A stretch of DNA of 36,479 nt from Kiritimatiellia bacterium (GTDB lineage Bacteria; Verrucomicrobiota; Kiritimatiellia; RFP12; UBA1067). Both the position numbers and the translations under genes were made by a program. The notes under the pieces were generated by a model. It saw nothing but the letters and a program-made list of their open reading frames with translations, was not told the DNA's origin and did not search any database. This document shows, one piece after another, positions 7,999 through 16,359 of this stretch. Position 1 is the stretch's first letter. Every line of letters begins with the position of its first letter. The stretch covers positions 1 to 36,479 of the forward strand of contig JAFUEM010000036.1 of the NCBI GenBank assembly GCA_017463935.1, given 5' to 3'.

Positions 7999-9171
7999 AT
8001 GAACATTCTTTTCTATCTGCACCAATATCCGGCGTTCGGCGGCATCGAAACCGTGACGACGATGCTGGCGAATGCATTTGCCGACGACGGGCATAATGTC
8101 ACCATTGTCTCGTTCATCCACAAGGACGGTTCAAACCTCCTCGAACGGCAGCACCCATCCGTCAAGTGGCATGAGCTGCCTGATGCAGAGATAGATGCAG
8201 ATGCGAACCGTCGTGCGCTTTCGGGGATCATTGCGAATTTCAGGCCGGATAAAATCATCTTTCAGGATTCATACGCCAACATCCAGCACGTTCTTTTTTC
8301 GGCGCTTGACAGCCGGCAAGGAGATCGCGGCAAAAAACTGTTCGTGGCGGAGCATTCGTCTCCCGTATGGTCTTTGGGCAGAAGAATAAAGCCTTTATTC
8401 GTCAGAGAACTGTTGAAGCGACTTGTCGTGTTTTTGCTGAACCCGTATTTTAGGTATCGGCGCTTCCAGTATGAATCACGGAGGCGGCGCGAACTTTTCG
8501 ACCGGGCTGCCGCCTACGTCATTCTTTCAAAGAACTATGAACGCGCAATCCGCCGATTGGTCGGCGAGAATCGGATGGGCAAACTTCATGTAATACCGAA
8601 CCCGACGCGCGACGAGCCGTTTGTCGATATGTCATCCAAGAAAAAACAGATGCTGTTCGTCGGCTCTCTCATCCCCACCAAAGGAGTGGACAGATTGCTT
8701 GCGGTATGGCGCGATGTGTCGCGCCTGCATCCCGATTGGGAGTTTGTCATAGTCGGGGACGGCGTAGAGCGGAAGAAGCTTGAAGCCTTTACTGCGAAAG
8801 AAAAGCTGCGCCATGTCCGTTTCGAGGGTTTTCGCGGCAATCCCGCGCCTTATTATCAAGCGGCGTCTATCATTGTCATGGCATCCGATTTTGAAGGCTG
8901 GCCGATGGTGTTGGGCGAAGCAATGGGCCAAGGATGCGTACCCGTGGTCTATGATTCCTTTGCCGCAGCTTCAGATATCATAGACGATGGCATTAATGGC
9001 CGAGTGATTCGGCACTTCAAGCACAGAAAATACGTCGCAGCAGTTGAAGAACTGATGGACAATGCGGTCAAGCGCAAGTGCTTTGCAGAAGCCGCCCGTC
9101 AGAAAGCTGCGAAATATTGCATGGAAAACGTCAAAAAAGAATGGTATGGCCTCCTTCAGGGGGGGGGGTAA
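7999..9171 (+). CDS. Glycosyltransferase family 4
   Basis: The product (390 aa) is a GT-B glycosyltransferase. The N-terminal domain has FGGIETVTTMLANAFADDGH, the acceptor-side signature. The C-terminal domain has LFVGSLIPTKGVDRLL, VIVGDG and FEGWPMVLGEAMGQGCVPVV, the family's EX7E-type donor-binding region. It acts on the cytoplasmic face in repeat-unit assembly. The gene is preceded by the repeat-bounded cassette, and no good ribosome binding site is seen before ATG 7999. It ends with a run of ten G (9159-9168) immediately before TAA, so the last residues are Gly-Gly-Gly; changes in tract length would only alter the extreme C-terminus. Confidence 0.92.
   Translation: MNILFYLHQYPAFGGIETVTTMLANAFADDGHNVTIVSFIHKDGSNLLERQHPSVKWHELPDAEIDADANRRALSGIIANFRPDKIIFQDSYANIQHVLFSALDSRQGDRGKKLFVAEHSSPVWSLGRRIKPLFVRELLKRLVVFLLNPYFRYRRFQYESRRRRELFDRAAAYVILSKNYERAIRRLVGENRMGKLHVIPNPTRDEPFVDMSSKKKQMLFVGSLIPTKGVDRLLAVWRDVSRLHPDWEFVIVGDGVERKKLEAFTAKEKLRHVRFEGFRGNPAPYYQAASIIVMASDFEGWPMVLGEAMGQGCVPVVYDSFAAASDIIDDGINGRVIRHFKHRKYVAAVEELMDNAVKRKCFAEAARQKAAKYCMENVKKEWYGLLQGGG
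9159..9168 (+). repeat. G10 homopolymer tract at the end of a glycosyltransferase gene
   Basis: Ten consecutive G precede TAA. One more G would give a tail starting VIIVEHNAPWDG; one fewer would give three extra residues (NNS). The tract is long enough for slipped-strand changes, but the effect on the protein should be small. Confidence 0.7.
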
Positions 9172-9213
9172 TAATAGTTGAGCACAATGCCCCATGGGAC
9201 GGGTAAGATCAAT

Positions 9214-9429
9214 TCATTGTAAAGCGAAGCAGATCCATTTCGAGATTGATGTCGCGTTCGGTATCCGAAAGCGGACTTTGGTCGTGTGACTCGATGGGGC
9301 CGTGTCCAGCAGGCGAGGGGGCTTCTGTTGCGCGAACGAGATAGGGCTCGTGCCTTGTTTGCGAATGAAAGTGTGGAAATGCGCGATATATTGCGATAGG
9401 TTTTTAACCGGCAAAGAATTTTCATTTCT
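9214..9429 (-). pseudogene. Possible degraded AraC-type HTH remnant in the gap between two genes
   Basis: The 258-base gap 9172-9429 has no intact gene. On the minus strand it reads LSQYIAHFHTFIRKQGTSP and later RLLDTAPSS and NATSISKWI. The order resembles the AraC/XylR HTH consensus (F-R-G-SP, then RLL-T-S, then SFSRWF). A neighbouring frame gives AFGYR, where AraC proteins have AFGF, so at least one frameshift would be needed. The similarity is weak and judged by eye; chance is possible. Confidence 0.3.
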
Positions 9430-10062
9430 ATGAAATACCAATTATCAATGTTTATTTTGACTGTCATGAGGATGGTGTGGGGCAAAATCTACTGCCGTTA
9501 TGCCGTCGCCAAGACATGGTTTCTGAAAAAAGCATGGGGGATCGATGCAGGTCGCGGCTGTCGGTTCGAGGGGCGGACGATCATTTCCACCCGCGAACGC
9601 GGGCAGGTTGTGCTTGGTGATGGCGTCGTATTCAATTCGCGCCCCCTTGGAAACCTTGCCGGATTGTCTCGCCCGACTATCATTGATTGCCACGCTTCAG
9701 GTGCGAAGTTGATGTGCGGGGACAACAGTGGATTCTCATCGGTGACCATCAATTGTCGCTCGTCGATAACCATCGGGAGAAATGTCAAGGTCGGCGCGGA
9801 TGTCAGAATCTACGATAATGACTTTCATTCTCTGGAGCCGCAGTTCCGGCGTTCCGGGGACGATGCGAATCATATTCGCGCTAAACCGATAGTCATTGAA
9901 GATGACGTTTTTATTGGCGCGGGTGCGATCATCCTAAAGGGCGCCCGCATTGGCGCCAGATCTATTGTGGCGGCGGGAAGCGTAGTCTTCGGCGGAGAGA
10001 TTCCGCCTGATTCCCTTGTCAAAGGAATATCCAATATCCTGCGAAGTCGTGGGGAAGGGTAA
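9430..10062 (+). CDS. Hexapeptide-repeat acyltransferase (WbbJ/CysE-like, left-handed beta helix)
   Basis: The product (210 aa) has an irregular N-terminal region with a hydrophobic or amphipathic start, and then hexapeptide repeats from about residue 60. The catalytic region contains VRIYDNDFHSLEP (His in NDFHS) and then IVIEDDVFIGAGAIILKGARIG and IVAAGSVV, the left-handed beta-helix coils. Such enzymes O- or N-acetylate sugars of the repeat unit from acetyl-CoA. It is followed after one base by the next glycosyltransferase, so the two are co-transcribed. The acceptor sugar is unknown. Confidence 0.88.
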   Translation: MKYQLSMFILTVMRMVWGKIYCRYAVAKTWFLKKAWGIDAGRGCRFEGRTIISTRERGQVVLGDGVVFNSRPLGNLAGLSRPTIIDCHASGAKLMCGDNSGFSSVTINCRSSITIGRNVKVGADVRIYDNDFHSLEPQFRRSGDDANHIRAKPIVIEDDVFIGAGAIILKGARIGARSIVAAGSVVFGGEIPPDSLVKGISNILRSRGEG

Positions 10063-10063
10063 T

Positions 10064-11353
10064 ATGCGAATAATGTGGCTTGTTCCCATGATTTTGCCCG
10101 AATTCGCGAAGCGACTCAATATGCCGGTCGTCAATTCGGGCGGCTGGATGCCCTCGCTTGTGGATGGCGTTCGTAAGTTTGCACCCGATATTGAGTTGAC
10201 TGTGGTGGGCGAAGGCCCGGCTTGCCGCGACGAGGAGATAGATGGCGTCCGTTATGTCGCGCTCGGGCCAGCAAGACTACGAGCGCGGCAGAAACGGATT
10301 TCGGCGGAGTTCGAAGCGAGACTGGAAGAACTCGTTTTCGAGTTGAAGCCGGCTGTCATACACATACATGGCACGGAATCGCTCTGGAATGGGCTGTCCG
10401 ATGGATTCCTTTCGCGTCACCGCGCACGTATCGTCGCCTCCTTGCAAGGCATAATCACGGGGTGTGCTCCACATTACGCCGGCAATCTCGCTTCGTCGGA
10501 AGTATGGAACGCAAGGAACATTCCGAACATTCTCCTCACTCGTTACACCATTCAACGAGCCGCATCCTACTGGCGGAACCGCCTTGCAAAGAAGGAGGAA
10601 CGGTTCTTTTCGTCTATTGCAAACTTTCTGGGCCGGACAGATTGGGATCGGACGTGGACCAGGTATCTCAACCCCGAGGCCAATTACTATCATGTCGGGG
10701 AAATCATGCGTTCACCTTTCTATCGCGGCAAACGCGACGGCGGCAAGGTGGTCCGCCACTCGATCTACTGCGGCGCGGCGTTCAACTACCCGCTGAAAGG
10801 CGGTCATTGGCTCTTGCGGGCGGTTGCCGCCTTGAAGCGGCAATATCCCGATGTGCAGCTTCGGGTCGCCAACGCCAGAAAATCCGCCAAGCCCAAAGGC
10901 ATCGTGGACTGGCTCCGGCAAGGCGAGTACAACCGCTATCTGTCAAGACTCGTTGATGAACTCGACATTGAAGGAAACGTTGTTTTGCTGCCCGCGCTTT
11001 CCGGGGACGAGGTGCGCGAAGAACTGGAAAAGGCCGAAGTCCTGTGCATACCGTCCGCATGCGAAAACAGCCCGAACTCCATCGGCGAGGCGATGCTTGC
11101 GGGATGCCCGGTCGTCGCGACGAACGTGGGAGGCGTAAGTTCCATCATCGAGGACGGCGAGACCGGCCTGTTGGTTCCGTCCGCCGATCCAGCGATGCTT
11201 GCCGATAGGATAGCCTACCTCTTTGGAAACCGAGATGCTGCATTGCGCCTTTCGGAGACGGCTTATAAGGTGGCGGAGGCGCGATACAGCCCGCAAAAAG
11301 TCGTGGCGGATTTGATGTCTGCATACTGCAAAGTGCAGGGGGCGGTGTCATGA
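10064..11353 (+). CDS. Glycosyltransferase family 4
   Basis: The product (429 aa) has a GT-B fold: N-terminal VVNSGGWMPSLVDGV, a middle segment IHIHGTESLWN, and a C-terminal donor domain with YPLKGGHWLLRAVA, VVLLPALSGDEVREEL and the EX7E region ENSPNSIGEAMLAGCPVVATNVGG. The ATG at 10064 has GGGGAAGGG (10051-10059) at good spacing; the upstream frame start at 10016 would overlap the acetyltransferase. It contributes one sugar to the repeat unit. Its 3' end overlaps the following gene as ATGA. Confidence 0.92.
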   Translation: MRIMWLVPMILPEFAKRLNMPVVNSGGWMPSLVDGVRKFAPDIELTVVGEGPACRDEEIDGVRYVALGPARLRARQKRISAEFEARLEELVFELKPAVIHIHGTESLWNGLSDGFLSRHRARIVASLQGIITGCAPHYAGNLASSEVWNARNIPNILLTRYTIQRAASYWRNRLAKKEERFFSSIANFLGRTDWDRTWTRYLNPEANYYHVGEIMRSPFYRGKRDGGKVVRHSIYCGAAFNYPLKGGHWLLRAVAALKRQYPDVQLRVANARKSAKPKGIVDWLRQGEYNRYLSRLVDELDIEGNVVLLPALSGDEVREELEKAEVLCIPSACENSPNSIGEAMLAGCPVVATNVGGVSSIIEDGETGLLVPSADPAMLADRIAYLFGNRDAALRLSETAYKVAEARYSPQKVVADLMSAYCKVQGAVS

Positions 11354-12396
11354 AGGTTGTCTTGGCCGATCCGATATCATGGACCGTTTCAGGCAGGCAA
11401 ACGGGGCATTATCGCGCCGTGGCGGAGAATTATGCTGCGATGTTCAAAGGACGGGATTTTGCCATAGCAGGAGGTCCGGTTTACAAGAATTGGTGCGACA
11501 AGTTGATGGAACTCCCCTTCAACCAGTCAAGCGACGCCGGACACTTGAAGAACAAGATCGCCGCGTTGCGGAATTGCCGTGTTCTGTTCCGCGAAGCTGG
11601 AGAGTCCGCCGTCGTGTTGCAGTCGGTCGGTTTCGCCACCGAGTTGCTGGGCATTCTGCTTTTTGCAGACAAGAAGACAAAAGTGTTTTTGATCCAATAT
11701 CAACCATTGGGTTCACGGTCGTTGTTCTGTCGAATTCTCTGTTCTCTTGCAAGACGCAAGATAAGTGGGGTTGTTTGTCCGAACGACGAGGTCGGCAGAT
11801 CATTCGGTGTCGATTATTGTGTAGTCCCGGACTATATCTACACGGGGGATGGCAAGCTCGTTTCCAAGGCTGGAAACGATCCTCGATACGATTTCGTCAG
11901 CGCAGGCATGCAACATCCCAACAAGGGGACTCTTGCATTCGCGGAAAAAGTGGCATCATCGCCACACACAATGCTCATTGCCGGCCATGTGGCGAATGCG
12001 GAATTGAAGCAAAAGTTTACGGTTCTTGCGGCGAACCATCCCAATATCCATCTTGATCTGCGGTATCTGAATGAAGAAGAATATGCTTCGACGGTTGCAA
12101 GCGGGCGGTATGCCGTGATGAACTATACGGATTCGTATGCAACTCGTTCCTCTGGCGTTGTATTCGATTTTGTGTATAGGAGGGTGCCGGTAGTGGGACG
12201 GGCGTGCAAAGCGCTCCAGTTGATATCCGACAGTCGCATGGGGTATTTGTATCGTAGTCTGGCCGAGATCGATTTGGAGAAATTGATGGACGATGAAGTC
12301 TATGACGAATACAAACGCAATATAGAAGCGTATCTGAGGAATGCGAATTCGCAAGTCAAGGCACTATTGCAATTTGTGGCAGAGGAGAATAGATAA
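11350..12396 (+). CDS. Putative GT-B glycosyltransferase
   Basis: The product (348 aa) begins MKVVLADPISWTVSGRQTGHY and has the layout of a short GT-B enzyme. A middle segment (VVCPNDEVGRSFGVDYCVVPDYIY) resembles the interdomain linker with the pre-donor-domain strand, and the end has SGVVFDFVYRRVPVVGRA where GT4 enzymes carry their EX7E region. The canonical Glu residues are not well conserved (FDF in place of E..A), so it belongs to a divergent group. Start and stop both overlap neighbours (ATGA and TAATG), which places it firmly in the operon. Confidence 0.75.
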   Translation: MKVVLADPISWTVSGRQTGHYRAVAENYAAMFKGRDFAIAGGPVYKNWCDKLMELPFNQSSDAGHLKNKIAALRNCRVLFREAGESAVVLQSVGFATELLGILLFADKKTKVFLIQYQPLGSRSLFCRILCSLARRKISGVVCPNDEVGRSFGVDYCVVPDYIYTGDGKLVSKAGNDPRYDFVSAGMQHPNKGTLAFAEKVASSPHTMLIAGHVANAELKQKFTVLAANHPNIHLDLRYLNEEEYASTVASGRYAVMNYTDSYATRSSGVVFDFVYRRVPVVGRACKALQLISDSRMGYLYRSLAEIDLEKLMDDEVYDEYKRNIEAYLRNANSQVKALLQFVAEENR

Positions 12397-13811
12397 TGGT
12401 TGGCTTGAATCTTGATGTCGCCGAGTATTCCGCGCAGGAAAAACGTTCCTTGCTGCTGCATACTGTCGTTGCGCTGTTATGCGTACCCCTTTACATGCTG
12501 GGGCCGACACTCATAGCATACGTACTGACCCCGTATTTGATATGGATGATATTCAGGGGACATAGCGTTTACTACATTCCGCTCATGGTCCATACTTTTT
12601 TAGGGTCTCAGCAGCGGACGATCATGTTGATGGGCTGCTTCATTTATGTCTGTATTCATTATGCAGAACTGAAGCGTTACCGGCTCGGTCTGCTGTTTTT
12701 CATCTATCTGCTTGGCCTCCCGTTCTATGTCTGGTTTACGATAAAGCGGTATCAGTACCAAGGATTCGGCGGAATGTTCGAAGGGTTGGGGTGCTATCTG
12801 ACATACGCGGCATTTTTCTGGGGCGTATTGACAGGTGGAACGGTAAGAAAGTCTTTGTTTACGTATTTGTTTTGGTTGTCGATTGTCTGGGTCGGAGAGT
12901 TCTGCCTGGGGGCCATTGAACCCTCACGTTTCTACCATTGGGCCATCCCATGTGTTTTGACCATATCCTTTTGGTCGCTCTTGAAACGAGGCGCGACAAT
13001 TCCAATCGCAATTGCGGTTTTCTCGATGGTAGCCACGGTTTTTGCACTGGCGAGCTTCTTCCGGTATTTTGCGCACACCGCCACATTTACGCAAATCGGA
13101 GTCGGCATGATGGCTTGCGCATATCTGGCATTGTACAGATGGCTCCCGAAGTTGAAAATCCTGTTGAACCCCATTGTTGTGTTCGCACTGTTGGCATTCT
13201 CGCTTTTCTCGACAATGGCAAAATTCGACGCAAACACTATCGACTTTTCCGTTGCATATGAGGATATCAAAGTGAAAGACTTTGATTCTTTCATAGAGCG
13301 CTGGAATCGCAAATCGATTGGCGATAGAGGATGGCTCTGGAGAGCGACATGGAACACGATAGTTCGGCAATTCAAAGACAACCCTTTTTATGTTTCCCCG
13401 GAATTCCAAATGGGCGAGGTCGAGCGTGATTTGAAAGACGGCAGACATATAGTTCAAACCGTCGATCTTGCAGCTCACAACACGTTTCTGGAATTGCTGC
13501 GCAATTATGGCTTGTACGGCGGAGGCTTGATGTGCCTCCTGTATATCATGATTCCAATCATGTGTTTCCCGAAACGTCCATTTACAGACTTCTTCAACAC
13601 ACCGTATGCGCCTGTCTTTGCCTTGTGCCTTGGAGAGATTTTCGTTGGCGGGCAAGGTGGACAGTACACCGTTCTGCCGCAGTTCTCGTTTATCTTGTTC
13701 GGTCTTTATGGTTTCATGTATCGTTCGGATTTCAGCGATTGCAATATTTTCAGGTGGGCGAGCCTGCCCGTAAATCAAAGCAGACAGGTCGCCATGGACT
13801 GCCGGCCGTGA
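12396..13811 (+). CDS. wzy: Wzy-like polysaccharide polymerase / O-antigen ligase-type membrane protein
   Basis: The product (471 aa) has about 10-11 hydrophobic segments. Between two of them, about residues 285-375, lies a large soluble loop with many charged residues (KDFDSFIERWNRKSIGDRGW). This is followed by AAHNTFLELLRNYGLYGGG, the HN.FLE.L..YG pattern at the end of the periplasmic loop of Wzy/WaaL-type proteins. It should polymerise flipped repeat units in the periplasm. The ATG overlaps the upstream stop (TAATG) and its own stop overlaps a GTG of a glycosyltransferase stub. Polymerase and ligase cannot be separated by sequence, but the locus context favours Wzy. Confidence 0.82.
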   Translation: MVGLNLDVAEYSAQEKRSLLLHTVVALLCVPLYMLGPTLIAYVLTPYLIWMIFRGHSVYYIPLMVHTFLGSQQRTIMLMGCFIYVCIHYAELKRYRLGLLFFIYLLGLPFYVWFTIKRYQYQGFGGMFEGLGCYLTYAAFFWGVLTGGTVRKSLFTYLFWLSIVWVGEFCLGAIEPSRFYHWAIPCVLTISFWSLLKRGATIPIAIAVFSMVATVFALASFFRYFAHTATFTQIGVGMMACAYLALYRWLPKLKILLNPIVVFALLAFSLFSTMAKFDANTIDFSVAYEDIKVKDFDSFIERWNRKSIGDRGWLWRATWNTIVRQFKDNPFYVSPEFQMGEVERDLKDGRHIVQTVDLAAHNTFLELLRNYGLYGGGLMCLLYIMIPIMCFPKRPFTDFFNTPYAPVFALCLGEIFVGGQGGQYTVLPQFSFILFGLYGFMYRSDFSDCNIFRWASLPVNQSRQVAMDCRP

Positions 13812-13879
13812 AGAAGGTTCTTTTATTCCATCCGGCGCTTGCGCCGTATCGCGTCGATTTCTTCAATCTTCTTTCGTGA
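13808..13879 (+). pseudogene. N-terminal stub of a glycosyltransferase (23 aa)
   Basis: A GTG overlapping the polymerase stop (GTGA) opens a frame reading KKVLLFHPALAPYRVDFFN and then stops. This is the typical first strand and loop of a GT4 enzyme, closely like the start of the intact gene at 15138 (KILWVNPSFLDYRIPFYDEM). The remaining roughly 360 codons are gone. The stop lies 15 bases before the next gene's ATG. I read it as the relic of a deleted glycosyltransferase; a small regulatory peptide is less likely. Confidence 0.7.
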
Positions 13880-13893
13880 ATGGAGTGGAGTCA

Positions 13894-15141
13894 ATGAAAA
13901 TACTTCTGTCGGCATTTGCGTTTTCCCCGTATCGCGGCAGTGAATGCGCCGTGGGGTGGAACATCGCCCGGAACCTTGCCCGGTTCCATGACGTGACGGT
14001 GATTGCGGGCGACCTCGGAGACGGCGAGAATGATTATGCGCGATATGTCGCAGAGAACGGTTCGGTGCCGCGTCTGACGGTCGATTATGTCCCGCCGTCG
14101 CGTTTCACTGTGTTTTTGGAGCGATTGCACCGCTTGCCGGGCCTATGGGGGCTTTACTACTTGGCCTACAACCTTTGGCAGCGAAAGGCTTGCAAGAGGG
14201 CGAAGGAACTGTTGAAAACTGAAAAGTTCGACCTTGTCCACCAGCTGACGATGATTGGCTACCGCGAGCCGGGATACATGTGGAAGCTCGGACTGCCGTT
14301 TTTCTGGGGCCCGGTCGGCGGGGCTCCAAACGAGCCGATTGCCTTTCGGCGGATGTTTTCTTGGCGCGGGTGCGTAAAGGTGGTATTGCGGACCGTCCTG
14401 AATGAAATTCAGAAGCGGATATGTCTTCGGGCGAAAAGAGCTGCGCGGAAAGCAAGTAAGATATGGGTGGTAACCGATGCGGACTATCGAATGGTTCACG
14501 ATTTATGGGGCGTCGAGTGCGATCGCATGGTGGAGGCGGGAAGAGACGATTCAATCGCCGGAAAGATCCGCTCGTATGACGGCGCAAGTCCGTTGAGAAT
14601 CGTGTGGAGCGGCATACATACATCGCGAAAGGCGCTGCCCATCCTCCTGCATGCTCTTTCGAGGCTCGAAGAGGGAATGGAAGTCGGGGTCGATGTCTTG
14701 GGCGAAGGGCCTGAAACAGCCAAATGGAAGTCGCTTGCCGCCAGTCTTGGCGTGTCCTCCCGTTTGACGTGGCATGGCAGGTTGCCGAGGATGGATGCGT
14801 TGAAATTGATGGCGCGGGCGCATGTGTTGGCGTGCCCTTCCATCAAGGAGGCCTCGTCTATTGTCGTGATAGAGGCACTGTCCCTCGGATTGCCGGTCAT
14901 TTGCCATGATGCCTGCGGAATGGGAATCGTGGTGACCGACAAGTGCGGCTTCAAGATTCCCCTCAGAAATCCTGAAACAAGCATCAGCGGCTTCGCAACC
15001 GCGATACGAACCATCTTGGAAAGGCCGGACTTGGTGGAGCAGAAGTCTGCCGCCGCCATTGCACGAGTCGGCGAGTTGACGTGGCATTCAAAGGTGTCGG
15101 CGTTTTCGGCTGCATATTTGGAAAGACGCGAAGCAAAATGA
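13894..15141 (+). CDS. Glycosyltransferase family 4
   Basis: The product (415 aa) starts MKILLSAFAFSPYRGSECAVGWNIARNLAR, with the GSE..VGW motif of a GT4 subgroup. FFWGPVGGAPNEP follows in the middle and SIKEASSIVVIEALSLGLPVICHDACG at the donor site, where the two Glu of EX7E are visible. GGAGTGGAG (13882-13890) precedes ATG 13894; the in-frame GTG at 13876 is less likely. The gene follows the 23-aa glycosyltransferase stub and its stop overlaps the next ATG (ATGA). Confidence 0.92.
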   Translation: MKILLSAFAFSPYRGSECAVGWNIARNLARFHDVTVIAGDLGDGENDYARYVAENGSVPRLTVDYVPPSRFTVFLERLHRLPGLWGLYYLAYNLWQRKACKRAKELLKTEKFDLVHQLTMIGYREPGYMWKLGLPFFWGPVGGAPNEPIAFRRMFSWRGCVKVVLRTVLNEIQKRICLRAKRAARKASKIWVVTDADYRMVHDLWGVECDRMVEAGRDDSIAGKIRSYDGASPLRIVWSGIHTSRKALPILLHALSRLEEGMEVGVDVLGEGPETAKWKSLAASLGVSSRLTWHGRLPRMDALKLMARAHVLACPSIKEASSIVVIEALSLGLPVICHDACGMGIVVTDKCGFKIPLRNPETSISGFATAIRTILERPDLVEQKSAAAIARVGELTWHSKVSAFSAAYLERREAK

Positions 15142-16298
15142 AACAAAGAAAAATTCTGTGGGTAAACCCTTCGTTCCTGGATTACCGCATCCCGTTTTAC
15201 GATGAGATGAATAAATGTTGCAATGGCGGATTTCACCTTATATATAGCAAAAATCGCGTTCCCGAGCGTTGCCGGTTGAATATAGGCAGAAGGCTTGGCG
15301 GCAATGCAATCGGCATAGAAAAGGAAGTTTGCTATGGCTCCGCGACGACTGCGGAGTTCGCAAATCGCGGAGTGACGATCCCTTTTCCGAAAGGACTTTA
15401 CAGGAAAATTGCATCCGTTGAACCTGATTTGCTTGTGGCAGAGGGGTTTTTCCAGTTTACTCCCTGGGCGTTGCTGTATTCGATAGTCCATCGCAAGCCT
15501 CTGTTGATTGCCTACGAACGTACAGCGCACACCGAACGCAATTGCCCGTTCTGGCGGACTGCATATAGACGTTTCGTCAATCTGTTCGTCGATGGATATG
15601 TTGTGAATGGTCGATTGACAAAAGAGTATCTCATGTCGCATGGCGTGAGGGAAGAAAGCATATTCACTGGCGGCATGTGCGCGGACAGCACCGGCTTGGC
15701 CGATAGCGTGACCGCGTTTTCATCCTGCGAAAGGGATTGTTTCCGCAATCAGGTTTTTGGTTCGCGCGTTTCCGGCTTGATTTACATCTATGTCGGGCAG
15801 ATGATTCATCGAAAGGGTGTTTCAAGTCTGATAGAGGGATGGCGAACGCATATTGCAAAACACGGGGCAGACAAGCTTTTGCTTGTCGGCGATGGCCCAG
15901 AATTGGAAAATTGCCGGAAAATTGCCGAGACAATGGGTTCGATTGTGTTCGCCGGCGCCGTGGATTATTCTTTGATACACAAGTACTACGCGATATCCGA
16001 TGTGTTTGTCATGCCGACATTGGAGGATAATTGGAGTCTGGTCGTTCCGGAGGCGATGGCTTGCGGGTTGCCTGTCGCGTGCTCGATTTACAATGGATGC
16101 CACCCGGAATTGGTGCGCAAAGACGTAAATGGAATAACTTTTGACCCGCTGCTCCCGGAATCGGTTGTCATGGCTCTGGATTATTTTCATAATGCGGATT
16201 TGAGAAAACTAGGCCGGGCGTCAATTGAAATCGAGCGCAACTACAACCCTGCGCATGTTGCCGCCAATGTAATGAGGGCGATTGATTCGTGTTTATAG
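15138..16298 (+). CDS. Glycosyltransferase family 4
   Basis: The product (386 aa) begins KILWVNPSFLDYRIPFYDEM, and contains the acceptor-domain segment YERTAHTERNCPFWR and the donor domain YVGQMIHRKGVSSLIEGW, LLVGDGPELE and MPTLEDNWSLVVPEAMACGLPVACS, which holds the EX7E pair. The true start is the ATG at 15138 inside the ATGA overlap; the frame is open further upstream but within the preceding gene. Its N-terminus resembles the stub at 13808, so the locus once held two members of this subgroup. Donor sugar unknown. Confidence 0.92.
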   Translation: MKQRKILWVNPSFLDYRIPFYDEMNKCCNGGFHLIYSKNRVPERCRLNIGRRLGGNAIGIEKEVCYGSATTAEFANRGVTIPFPKGLYRKIASVEPDLLVAEGFFQFTPWALLYSIVHRKPLLIAYERTAHTERNCPFWRTAYRRFVNLFVDGYVVNGRLTKEYLMSHGVREESIFTGGMCADSTGLADSVTAFSSCERDCFRNQVFGSRVSGLIYIYVGQMIHRKGVSSLIEGWRTHIAKHGADKLLLVGDGPELENCRKIAETMGSIVFAGAVDYSLIHKYYAISDVFVMPTLEDNWSLVVPEAMACGLPVACSIYNGCHPELVRKDVNGITFDPLLPESVVMALDYFHNADLRKLGRASIEIERNYNPAHVAANVMRAIDSCL

Positions 16299-16359
16299 CG
16301 ATATGCAGGAAACCGTGCATGCTGTTGTTTGTTCTTTATTTGTCTTCAGGAGGCCGTAG

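Noticed and set aside
10222-10956. 244-aa + strand frame inside the GT4 gene at 10064
   Set aside because: It is out of phase with a clear GT4 gene and has no family resemblance.
12924-13778. Minus-strand 284-aa frame opposite the polymerase gene
   Set aside because: The + strand membrane protein has the Wzy-like motif and operon overlaps; the minus frame lacks any domain pattern.
16303-16359. 18-aa frame (ATG 16303, TAG 16357-16359) ending right before the acyltransferase ATG
   Set aside because: It could be another stub or leader peptide, but it has no family resemblance and no ribosome binding site, and the acyltransferase has its own good site.
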